DNA of 64,000 nt from Tetragonia tetragonoides. Taxonomy: Eukaryota; Streptophyta; Magnoliopsida; Caryophyllales; Aizoaceae. The DNA lies in NCBI GenBank assembly GCA_038025085.1, contig CM076142.1:9894501-9958500 (forward strand), given 5' to 3'. The position numbers were made by a program, and so were the translations under genes. The notes under the pieces are model-generated. The model did no database searches, was not told the origin of the DNA, and saw only the letters and a program-made list of their open reading frames with translations. This document shows, piece by piece, positions 37,762 to 47,720 of the stretch (positions are counted from its first letter, which is position 1; every line of letters begins with the position of its first letter).

Positions 37762-38290
37762 TTTTTTGTTTTAAGTTAGATGGTTTTGCCAACTTGCATG
37801 TTAACGTAAAAGCCACATGTCAAAGATTAACAAAATGGACAATTATTGGATTGTCATTAGTTCAAACAAGCGGAAAAATTTCTGAAAGCCAATTAAAAAG
37901 CAGGTTGCGAAATACGGTCATTTCTTCCTATATGAAATGACAACAAAACAATTCAATGGTACGTTTTTGTTCTTCTATCTTCTAGTACTTATTTCTTCTG
38001 TTAGTTTAATTCATTGGAAAAAATGACATTCTTAATATATAAATTATATTATAATAAGTAATACAAGTATAAGAACTTTTTGTTTTTTTGGTGTGTAACG
38101 CTATAAGCTACTACGAGCCTATCAACCTCTTGTTCCTTTATACTCATTTATATATCAAGGGTGCACATATTAGAAGAACCCTAAATAGGCTCTAAATACA
38201 ACCAAACTCTTTAATCTCCTCTCAATCGAAACTCTTACGTGTCTGTTACCACTTACCAGCCAATCTCTCACCACACCTCTTTCATCCCAC
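36481..38290 (+). promoter_or_regulatory. AFP upstream region with CT-rich minisatellite and G-box motifs
   Basis: CTCTCTCCTGCCCA-type units repeat three times at about 36655-36712. Perfect or near-perfect G-boxes occur: GCCACGTGTTG at 36538-36548, CACGTGTC at 36810-36817, ACACGTGTCG at 36961-36970, CCACGTGG at 37005-37012 and ACGTGTC at 38238-38244. A T-run lies at 37731-37761. No coding region is seen. Confidence 0.5.
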
Positions 38291-38504
38291 CACGTGTCAT
38301 CCTTTCCCTCTCTGCAAAAAACAATAATATAAAAAATAAATAAATACCCACTTGCAGTTTCCCTTTTTTATTTATTTTTATTTTTAAAACCCCTCCCTCC
38401 ATTGTTGCTGTGTTATATAACTATAAGTACCTTCGTTTACCTTCCTTATTTCTTTCCCCCCTCTTATTTATTTTTTTTGGAGAGAGAAAAACAAATTAAT
38501 AACA
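38291..38504 (+). promoter_or_regulatory. AFP core promoter: ABRE/G-box and TATA box
   Basis: CACGTGTC (38291-38298) is an ABA-response-element core about 215 bp before the ATG, and TATATAA lies at 38414-38420. AFP/Ninja genes are generally ABA- and stress-inducible, so this site is a good candidate for bZIP control. The functional claim is inference. Confidence 0.55.
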
Positions 38505-41500
38505 ATGGCAGAAGATGATGAGAGAGAAAACCAGCAACCAGAAATAACAACAAGCGGCGAAGAAACTTCCATTAACGAAGACGAGTTAGAGCTTAGCCTA
38601 GGTTTACGCCCCATTAATATTATTCATTCACGTCGTCGTCCTTCTAGAACTTTCCAGAACGTTCCAGAAACATCTCCTCAATTTCTCGACCTCATCGTTT
38701 CGAAACGCAGCGACGGTGATGAGGCTGCGTTTCGAAGGCAGGAGGCGAAGAAAAAACGAGACTTGAAACGGAATAAAGCGCAGCGTTCTGAGGAGAGAGA
38801 AATTGACGAAGGGGAAGCAAAACGGCGTCGTGAGGCGTCCAAGTTAAACGCGTCGTATTGGGCGCCGCCGTCATGGTGGGGTTGGAATTCCGTGGTTAAT
38901 AATAATGATGGTGGTGGTGGGTTTAGGCCGTATGTTAATCAAGGGCAGAATGGTAAAATTGAAGGAGGTGACGGTGAAAATAATACTCGTAATAATATTA
39001 GACGGTCAATTTCTAGCGGTAATTCTTCGGGGATTTCTGATAATTACCAGAGCACTTCTGGCCTAGGTATTATTTCTTTTCTCCTTTGATTTTGTTATGA
39101 TTTTTATTGTCTTCACTTATAAAATCATGGGTTGCTATAAAGTTGTTTCTTTGTTGGAAAATTTTGTTTAGTGATAAATGTAAAACCGTTTTTCATGAAA
39201 TGTATATATGCTACTAGTAAATAGCTAGGGTAAGTTGGTAACATCATGTTAGTATTGTTATACTTGCACAAAAATGGGAAGGTTGTAATTAGCTATTGGA
39301 TGAAAAGAAAAAAAAACGAATGGCTTATGAGTTCGAGGATCATGGTGTCAATTAATTTCAGATTGTGAGTGGTATTTGTTGTTGTTATGGGCTTTTAGGC
39401 TTCTTAGAAGGCGTTTGGAAAGTGGGAATGGGATTGTGAGACTATGGGGATGGGGATGGGGATGGGGATGGAATTTGTGTTGAGGGGATAGGGAATTTGT
39501 ATAGTTAATCTCATTACCATGTTTGTTATGTCATATGTGAGTATGCCATTAAATAAAAAGAAGACAAAATCTGCAGTCATTTATAAAGGGCATAATTTGA
39601 CTATTAAAATCTTTATCCCACCTCCAATTACCAGCCCTCCTATAGGATTAAAAACGTGGGATAAGTGACTTTCTTATTCCCATCCCTTCTCCTTCTCTAA
39701 TCCCCATCCCTTACACCAAACATGAGATTTTACAATCCTAATTTTCTAATCCCTATCCCCACCTTCTATTCCCACTAAACAAACTTCCCGTATTAGTTAT
39801 TCCCTTTCTTATGTATGGTTATACGAGTGCGGTGTTCTTATCTATTTAAAAAGAAGAAAATTATATGATATGAATGTGTACTAGTAACATGACGGATCTC
39901 TCGAAAAAAAAAAAAAAAAGTAACATGACGTTGACATAGAAAATTTATTGCTTGCACCCGACCCATCAACCCATTTATATTTTAATTTATTTTTCGATTT
40001 ATAAACGTGTTTGGATTGAGAAAATTGTGTGACGATCCTGTAAAACGGGTTGAGCCGGGTCAGTTTTTGACAGCTCTGATTATGGCGGTTGCGCCCACTA
40101 GTATTTCGTGTCTTTGATAATGCACCTAATACGGTCATGAATATCGTTAAGGATGATGTATTAGAAATATTTTTTCCTAGAATGATTGTTATGTGATGGG
40201 ATTAGCCCTCTTTGACACTAAACAAAAAATGATAAATAAAAAGAGAAGAAGTTGGAAAAGTTTTGGTCCTGATGTAGATCTCGAAAGTTGAAGGTATCTT
40301 AAATTGTTTAATAAGAGCCATTGCCCATTTGCATAGATTTTGTTCATAGGAAACGTCCTATTTTGGGTCATTAGTAGTTTTTTTCTATTTCAAGTTGGGT
40401 CATTAGCACTTGTTTTCTATTTCAAGTTGCTAATATTATATAGTATCGAAAATGAAAGCCCACATGAGATCAGAAGAAGAATGATAAAAGGCCAATCATA
40501 GGATAATAATACTAATAATCAAATGTACTTATTAAAGTACTAGTTGGCAAGTTGCATAAGTAAGGATAACATTTAAATACCCAAAAGGAAAAGAGGGGGA
40601 GTGTTCATTCAACCATTCAACTATTTTGAATTGGATATTGAGGAAAGTGGAATTCTGGTTGTTCAAGTTGCAGTTCTTATAATTAGGAAATTGGTCAAGC
40701 TGTCTATAGATGGTGACTTCAAAACGAGGACGGTGATCTCAATCAATGGGATTTAGTATCATATAAGGTATATTAATACTCTGATTAGTTAACAATATCT
40801 TGTTTTATCATCGTTTTTGGTTTCTTTCGATGTTAAATTAATGCAAGCCAAGTAGATTTTAATTAGAGAGACGCTTTGCGAAGACGACCTTATATTAAGT
40901 TCTACTGTTACATTGTGTCATCAGAAGTGATAGTCTTCTGAATTGTTTCTGGTATTCGACAGTTCGTATCGTAAAAGGTTGTTGTTGAAGCAAATTTGAA
41001 AGTAAGTTGATTCTTGTTAGTTGAGTTCTAGTTTGTTAAAGCTTGTGATACACTACAATGCATGATAAAGATGGTTGTTTATTAATCTTGGGTTGGTGTT
41101 ATACATAATTATTGTTGTTAGGAAACTGATTGTGGCATTAACTGTTTGATTAGCTTGTGTTACCTAATACCTAACTAGATGACCATTACACTACCTTGAC
41201 AGTTGCTTTATGGTTAGATTTGCTATTCTCTGTTGCTATTTTAACTGTCATGATTTGTAGTTAAAAAGCTGTAAGAACTTCTGTGTAAATTGTTGCCTTT
41301 TTTCATATCTGAAGTCTGAAACTAGCTTAGATTAAGATGATTAGATGAATGTCAAAAATGTTGTTTCTGACAAATTTGATGAATGCTTTTATGCAGGTGG
41401 GAATAGCAGTGATGCTGGCAGTCATTCGAGTCGAAATTCACAGTTACCACCTTTAAAGGTCACTAACTCCCCACAAATACAACCCTGTTCCTCACAGGCA

Positions 41501-41998
41501 GAGCTTAAACAAAACATTTCCAACCCCAACAATTTATTGCAACCCCATTTTTTGTGCAGTTTTTCCTCTAACCAGATCATGGAATCCACCACAAGCTCAC
41601 CTGAAGGCGCAATCTCATCAAACAGCGTTCTTCACCACCAGAGCAAACCCCTTCCTGAAGCTGCGCCTTCATCAGAAAAGGGGTCTACTTCGCCCCCTCA
41701 AAGCCTGAGTCCAAAGGAATCAGGCAAGCCTCCGAAACCCAATGGGGCGCAGGTGAACCAGCAGAAACTTATGCCAGCAACCTCTCAAATGCCCTGTGTT
41801 TCAACCACTGGAAATGGCCCTAATGGGAAGACAATCAACGGGTTTTTGTATAAATACGCGAAAGCTGCAGAGGTTAGTATCGTCTGCGTTTGCCATGGAG
41901 CCTCGTTCTCTCCAGCTGGTTTTGTGGAGCATGCTGGAGGTGTAGATGTAGAGCACCCTCTTAGGCATATTACAGTGGTACCTTTCGCCTTAAGGTGA
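38505..41998 (+). CDS. Ninja-family / ABI5-binding protein (AFP) transcriptional repressor
   Basis: Two exons, 38505-39066 and 41397-41998, give 387 residues. The N terminus holds an EAR repression motif, LELSLGL (residues 28-34), which in this family recruits TOPLESS. A basic region around residues 80-115 ([23 protein letters not shown]) suits nuclear import. A Ser-rich block ([16 protein letters not shown]) spans the splice junction. The C terminus is the conserved family domain, including [34 protein letters not shown] and [11 protein letters not shown], which contacts ABI5-type bZIPs or JAZ proteins. The protein should act in the nucleus to damp ABA or jasmonate responses. The 2.3 kb intron is long for the family and contains a MITE. 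Confidence 0.93.
39407..39792. mobile_element. Tourist-like MITE in the AFP intron
   Basis: The ends are inverted and similar: GGCGTTTGGAAAGTGGGAAT on the left, ATTCCCACTAAACAAACTTC on the right. TTA is present at both sides (39404-39406 and 39793-39795). A short GGGGAT tandem lies near 39448-39470. The exact ends are uncertain. Confidence 0.5.
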
Positions 41999-42788
41999 CA
42001 ACATAAATAAGGTAGTAGTTTTGGTGTTTCCCTGTAAGTAACTTTGCAACTTTCTGACTGTTATGAACTGGCCAACTATATAGAGATCAGGATTCAAGAG
42101 GAGAGGTGGTTATTTTTTAGGCTTCTCCCTTGTAGTAGTATGACATTGATAAGGGAGGATAGCGAATTCTTTCATTGTGGAAGTCAAGTCTTATCTAACG
42201 GAATTTGTACATTGGATCTTTAATTCGTGAATTTATTTGCCATACCATAACTCATCTTTCTTTCTTTTTAGTGCCACTTAATTCGTACAAAAATGAGACG
42301 TAGAAAACCATTAGCCATCATTTTCGAGTTTCAATTATTATGATTTTATTTTATTTTATTTTATTTTTTGAAAAAGTTCAATAATTATGATTTAAATATC
42401 CGTAAAAGAGGTTATGATTAATTTGCACAATACATACATCAAGTCATTAGTAGTCTACTAGCATGTTTACACATTAGCCAAACCTTTATATTATTGAAAT
42501 TAAGTTTTATCTGCATTTAAGAGTTGTCGCAAGCAAGTTCCAACTTTTAATGGAGATATCACACAAATCATTCAAAAATTATTATAGGGTTTTACTCGTC
42601 GACTTCCATTAATGCAAAAAAAAGAGTGAGTATATGATGGATGTTTCTTTTTTTTTCTCAATAAGTGAAAACTAACTTAACCATTGTCTCTTAAAAGAAC
42701 CTCTGAAGTTGAGCAAAAAAAAAAAAGAAAAAAGAAAAAGAGAGAGGGAATCTCCCCCAAGTCCCAACTCCTAAATGCCAAGTCTCAC
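41999..42788. other. 3' flank of AFP and spacer
   Basis: This is probable 3' UTR followed by AT-rich DNA with a (TTTTA)n run near 42343-42367 and A-rich tracts near 42717-42741. No gene is seen. Confidence 0.5.
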
Positions 42789-42837
42789 ACAAAAAAAAAT
42801 GCCAAGTCTCACAAGTCCTAAACTCCCAAGCCCCATG
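42789..42837. repeat. Left direct repeat flanking the MULE (49 bp)
   Basis: ATGCCAAGTCTCACAAGTCC and the following AAACTCCCAAGCCCCATG recur at 47407-47453, differing only in the length of the leading A-run (9 against 7). Confidence 0.9.
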
Positions 42838-43034
42838 ATGGATGTTGGTTGTTGCTATTTACCGCCCTAAAATTACTACCTACCGCCCTTAAAAATTACA
42901 ATTTTGCCCTTCTTCACATTTTCACCCATCCTCTCCCTCTCTAACTCTCACATCAATTCTCCCTCTCTACCACCCACTCTCATACCCAACCTTCATCAAC
43001 ATTCACTCATTCGGTAAGGAAGCAACGGTCGCGA

Positions 43035-45950
43035 ATGTCTGCTGGCGACCAGGAAGTGCCGTCAACGGTGTCCGAGGTAAATTTTTTTTTTCGCAGAATT
43101 TGATCCGGGCGTCCGTAATTTCCGCCCCAACCATGGGACAGACGGAAACTATAGACGCCTGCACCATGGTTGGGGCGGAAATTACGGACGCCTACTCCAT
43201 GGTTCAGGCGTAAATCTCAGACGCCTACTCCATGGTTGGGGCGGAAATTACGGACGCCTACTCCATGGTTCAGGCGTAAATCTCAGACGCCTGCACCATG
43301 GATTAGACGTCCGTTTTTTCCGCCTGCACCATGGAGTAGGCGGAAGTTTCAGACGCCTGTCCCTTGGTTCAGTCGGTTTTGATAGACGTTTGAATTTAAG
43401 ATTAAGCTAACATTGTTTTTGTTGTTTTCGTTAGGTTCCTTTGGAGCGGTTCGGTGGTGATGGTGTTGATTACAGTACGCATTTCGTCACTGATGAGTTC
43501 TTTGATAGTGATAGAGATGCAATTAATTGGGCAAAACAAATTGCCCTTACTATCGGGTTTGAGTTGATAATTTCGTCACACAAGAAAAATGGAAGCGTAA
43601 AATTGTTAAGATGCAATCGAGGTGAACGCTACAGAGGGGAATTAAGAGACGTAGATACTGCTGCTCGGAAGAAGACGAAAACAAAGGCTTGTAAATGTAC
43701 GTTCCAGTTAAGAGCTCAACAAGTGTATGGGTCCAGTAGTTGGATGATTGTCACATTGCCTGGGATTAGGGGTACGCACAACCATGACTTTGATGTGTTT
43801 CCTGAGGGATATCGTCAGATGAGTGGTCTTAGTCCTGGGTCAAAACAACTCGTTCGTGACATGACTTCGGCACAAACAAAGCCATGTGCTATCTTGGCCG
43901 CTATTAAGGAAAAATTTCCGGAGGACAATGCAACTAGACGACATGTGTACAACTACAGAGATCGTATAAGGAAACTTGATTTTGAAGAGAGAGATGTCAT
44001 TGGTCAGTTTCATCATTTAGCTGTGGAGAATAAGTACGTACATTGGACAAGAGCCGACCCAGCTACTAATGAGGTAACTCACGTGTTCATGGCACACCCT
44101 ACATCAATTCAGTTACTTCGGTCTTTTCCTTGGTTGATTGGCTTAGATTCCACGTACAAAACAAACAAGTATAAGATGTCGTTTCTTGAGATAGTAGGGA
44201 TGACTCCAAGCAATAAGAACTTCCTCATAGCTTATGCCATTATGAAGGATGAGACTGAGGCAAGCTATGCGTGGGTCTTAGATAAGTTGAGGATGCTTAT
44301 TGGAAATGATGTACACCCAACAACAATTGTGACCGATCGTGAGCTAGGGTTGATGACACCTATTAGAGAGATATTTTCCGAGAGTGTCCATTTGCTCTGT
44401 ACATGGCACATTAACAAAGTCGTTGAAGACAAAGTGTACAGACTTTGTGGAAAAGATAAGGCCGTCGCGCAGAGGTTCAAGAACGGGAAGTGGAAATCTA
44501 TCATGGAAGCTTCCACAGAAGCTGAGTACGATAGAGCAGTGCGTACGATGAAGAATACTTGGAGTTCTTACCCTCACGTGATATCCTATGTAGAGGAGAC
44601 CTGGCTGAGATACAAAGAGATGTTTGTAGCTGCGTGGACGAATAAGGTGCTACACCTTGGCAACACTACGACTTGCAGGGTGGAGAGTGCACATGTCGCG
44701 CTAAAACAGTGGTTGAACTCCTCAACTGGAGCTTTGGACAATGTTTGGAACAAGGTCAACAAGTCAATCGAGTCACAACTAACTCAGATCAAGTACACAC
44801 TTGAAGAGTGCAGAAGACGACGAGGTGTGATGTACTCGGGTTTCCCATTCAACTATCTGAGCGGGTATGTTTCCCATTACTGCTTAGGAATATTATATGA
44901 TGAGCTGAAGAGGATGAGAGAATTGAGTGACCAAGTATTTGATCGTTGCGGTTGTGTATTGAGATCCACTCATCAGATCCCGTGTGCGTGTGAGTTGAAA
45001 ACGGCCACGGATACGGGCACGCCAATTAGCTTGAATAGTGTCCACAAATTTTGGCGAACACTCGTTATTAGTGATGCAGTGGAGATAGCTACGCTTGACA
45101 TGACTGAGCATCCATCTGAGGACCATCGGTACTTTCACTCTCTCGTCGACGAGGTTAACTCAAGCGACCCGGCAGTTGTGCGCAACATATCTGTCCTTAT
45201 CAATGAGCAGCTTCATCCTGATGCAGTGAGTTACGTCGAGCCGGAAGCGAACACGACAGTTAGAGGTCGACCGAGAGGGAGTTCCTCTACCAGATGTGAT
45301 CCTAGTTCATTGGAGTACAGCCAGAGGGGTCGTGGTCGCCCTAGGTCATCTAGTTCGAGCCGCGGGCGTGGTCGTAGCTCATCCTCATCGAGTAACGTCG
45401 TGCGGAGTACTGGTATGAAATAATTTTTTAACATGTACATAATGTTGTTAAGTACTTTTTGATAAGTACTATTAATTACTTTCTATTATATTGTCTTGCA
45501 GATGGACACGGAATAGATATCACTGAATTCTATCATGTTAACAATATTCCGGGAATCATCATACTTTTCATTGAAGGATATCTCGATGTGGTTGGGCATG
45601 GTAATTGCGGTTTCCGTGTCATTGCGGACTACGTTTTCGGAGACCAAGAGCAATGGCGATGGACGAGAGTTTGCATTGCAAACGAAATCTTAGCTAATCG
45701 AGCATTGTACGAACACATATACGTTGACGGGGTCGACGCTGGTTACCGCCGTATTATGTGGGACGGAGGTGCGTGTCACGATGATCACTGGATGATAGTA
45801 CTTGAGGATTTGTTCCCGATTGCCAACATCTTCAATGTAGCGATTATGTTTTTCGGATACGGCAACGGAAGAGGTTATATGCTTGTTCCACTGTGCTACC
45901 GTTGCAAGCACCTTCGAGTGTTACACGTCCAACTAGGGAATTTGTCATAG
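43035..45950 (+). CDS. MULE (MURA/FAR1-type) transposase spliced to an OTU-type cysteine protease domain
   Basis: The likely model is 43035-43076, 43435-45412 and 45502-45950 (822 residues). All junctions are GT/AG and in phase. The ATG at 43035 has a 14-codon first exon. The FAR1/GCM-like zinc region (C-K-C, HNHD) is followed by the MULE transposase domain with its acidic triad: GLDSTYKTNKY, IVTDRELGLM and CRVESAHVALK. A SWIM-type finger (CGCVLR, PCAC) and an Arg/Ser-rich tail come next. Exon 3 adds VVGHGNCGFRVIADYVFGDQ, an OTU protease Cys motif, and EDLFPIANIFNVAIMFF. The frame then stops at 45950, while a different frame carries the family-like end (see the next entry). If intron 2 is not removed, transposase ends alone at 45423 after 18 extra bases. 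Confidence 0.85.
43123..43370. repeat. Left array: eight palindromes at exact 33-bp period
   Basis: CCATGG (or one-base variants) is centred at starts 43131, 43164, 43197, 43230, 43263, 43296, 43329 and 43362, each step exactly 33 bp. The arms have the form GACGCCT(G/A)C-N-CCATGG-N-CAGGCG. The array lies inside intron 1 of the transposase gene. Because 33 is divisible by 3, it gives a spurious repetitive ORF. Confidence 0.95.
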
Positions 45951-46123
45951 GTCATTTAGGTGATTCTTACATGCATTATATCCGTCTGAATTTAGGGTCA
46001 GATTTCCCTGTTCCTCCGATATGGGCATTATGGTTTACTTCCCGTTCTGATAGCGTCGCTCGTTGGGAGCAAATGTATGTTAGGCGAAGAGCACATTGGG
46101 ATCGTTTAGCGAGGTTGACGTAA
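45891..46123 (+). pseudogene. Frameshifted C-terminal part of the OTU domain
   Basis: From about 45893 a second frame encodes TRPTREFVIGHLGDSYMHYI and a tail with PPIWALWF and WEQMYVRRRAHW, ending TAA at 46121-46123. This resembles the end of MULE-associated OTU proteins, where the His of the catalytic pair lies in an HF/HY-type strand. The change of frame near 45890-45893 corresponds to one missing or two extra bases. The present gene product would therefore lack the catalytic His segment. Confidence 0.6.
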
Positions 46124-46367
46124 TTGAATGTTTTGCGTGATTGTTATATTTTTCTACTTATATCATTGTCACATTTTTGTGTGATTGTTATATTTTGCAT
46201 GTTATATTTTTTCGTGATTATTGGAGGTAAATAAAACAATAAATTACAATAAAACAAAAAAGGTAAATAAAAAACAACAAATTACAATAACACAAATAAA
46301 TAACAATAACAATAAAACTCCAACATAAAAATATAACAAATTCATCTAGGGTCATATAAGTAATACA

Positions 46368-46487
46368 TCATTTTGCAGCCAGCCAATCTCTCATATACTC
46401 CTCCATAACCGATCGAGGACCTTCCGCTTGCTCCGGAGAAATCAAAGTAATGAAAGACTCAGCTGCGACGGCTAGACGATTCACCCA
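46368..46487 (-). pseudogene. Last-exon fragment of a second, convergent MULE gene
   Basis: On minus, TTTTTTGCAG precedes a 39-codon open exon containing RLAVAAESFITLISPEQAEG and EEYMRDWLAAK, ending TGA. It faces the transposase gene. Upstream on minus the sequence runs into the AAT microsatellite, so the rest of this gene appears lost. MULEs often carry a second ORF; I cannot name this one. Confidence 0.35.
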
Positions 46488-46621
46488 CTGCAAAAAAGTA
46501 ACAATGAGTGTGAGTTCAGAACCAGCTAGTTCGCTGGCTAACCCCGGTATCGATTTATCGGCTCCTCCTCTCCTCTATCATTTCACATTTTTAATTAAAA
46601 AATAAACAGTAATAAACAACT

Positions 46622-46843
46622 TCTAATAATAATAATAATAATATTAACAATAATAATAATAATAACAACAATAATGTAGCAATTCGGAAATCAATTAATA
46701 ATAATAAAACTAATAATTAAAAAACAATAACAATGACAACTAATAATAATAGTAATAACAACAATAATAATAATAATAACAATAAGAATAACATCAATAA
46801 GAATAATAACAATACTAATAATAATAACAATAACAATAATTAC

Positions 46844-46935
<92 letters not shown>

Positions 46936-47045
46936 TAACAATAATAATATTAATAATAACACTAATAATAATAATAAATAATAATAATAATAATAATAAT
47001 AACAATAATAATAACACTAATAATAATGATATTAATAATAATTAC
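46622..47045. repeat. Long AAT/AAC trinucleotide microsatellite
   Basis: About 420 bp consist mainly of AAT with interspersed AAC, AAG and ACT units. The longest pure AAT run is about 46843-46931. Asn- or Ile-rich open frames across it are artefacts. Confidence 0.97.
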
Positions 47046-47087
47046 AACGAATGCATTGAGAAAAAAAAAACAAAAAAAATAGGGTAG

Positions 47088-47306
47088 GGCGTCTGCAATT
47101 ATCGCCTGACCCATGGGTCAGGCGTCTGCAGATTCCGCCTGATCCATGGGTTAGGCGGAAACCCTTTACGCCTGATCCATGGGTCAGGCGAAAACTATTG
47201 ACGCCTCAGCCATGGATCAGGCGGAAAGGGTTTCCGCCTAACCTATGGATCAGGCGGAATCTGCAGACGCCTGACCTATGGGTCAGGCGGAAATTGCAGA
47301 CGTCCG
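47088..47306. repeat. Right array: six palindromes at exact 33-bp period forming one large inverted repeat
   Basis: 22-bp palindromes with half-site CGCCTGACCCA start at 47103, 47136, 47169, 47202, 47235 and 47268, separated by 11-bp linkers. The first is a perfect palindrome. Linker 1 (TCTGCAGATTC) is the reverse complement of linker 5 (GAATCTGCAGA). Linkers 2 and 4 are near reverse complements, and the outer flanks GCGTCTGCAAT and ATTGCAGACGT also pair. The whole array folds about 47196. Confidence 0.95.
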
Positions 47307-47406
47307 ATTCTACGAACTGGAAAAAAAAACGACTATTTATAGTGAAGGGCAAAATCGTAAATTCTAAAGGCGGTGGTGAGTATTTTTGGGCGGTAAATAG
47401 CAATTC

Positions 47407-47453
47407 ACAAAAAAATGCCAAGTCTCACAAGTCCTAAACTCCCAAGCCCCATG
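47407..47453. repeat. Right direct repeat flanking the MULE (47 bp)
   Basis: This copy of 42789-42837 directly abuts the right TIR. Only the A-run length differs. Confidence 0.9.
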
Positions 47454-47720
47454 TACACCAGGAGAAAGCCCATTGGCCATACCGCCATAGCCCATATGGT
47501 CTCAACGATTTATAGCCCAAACGGCCTCAGCAATTTCACTGGTTCACTGCTCCACAATCGTTATCGTTATCAGGAGTGTAAGTTAATACGTAGTGACACC
47601 TACGTTTTGAACTTGAAAAAAACTGAAGTGAACTAAATTAAAATAAATAAATTTTTGAAAAATTGACTGCTACTACTTCAAGGTTTAAACAATCTATCAT
47701 AATTCGTGAATACTTCCAAA
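47454..47720. other. Spacer
   Basis: I see no gene. The sequence contains GCCCATTGGCC and CGTTATCGTTATC phrases of unknown meaning. Confidence 0.4.

Larger units (their letters stand above)
42848..47406 (+). mobile_element. Mutator-like element (MULE) with transposase-OTU gene
   Basis: The terminal inverted repeats are about 75 bp. The left one starts near 42848 (TTGCTATTTACCGCCC and onwards to TTTTGCCCTTC) and the right one ends near 47406 as its inverse (GAAGGGCAAAATCG to GGGCGGTAAATAGCAA). The element holds a MURA-type transposase gene on +, two arrays of 33-bp-spaced palindromes near the two ends, a minus-strand exon fragment and a large AAT microsatellite. No simple 9-bp duplication is evident; 47-49 bp direct repeats flank it instead. 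Confidence 0.85.

Noticed and set aside
43170..43382. A repetitive Arg/Thr/Pro/Trp-rich protein
   Set aside because: It is the 33-bp palindrome array read in frame; the unit length is a multiple of three and the segment lies in an intron.
46691..47017. Poly-Asn and poly-Ile open frames
   Set aside because: They are translations of the AAT microsatellite on the two strands.
43123..47306. CRISPR-like array
   Set aside because: Spacing is regular, but the genome is a plant's, the linkers are only 11 bp and partly reverse complements of one another, and the arrays sit inside a MULE.
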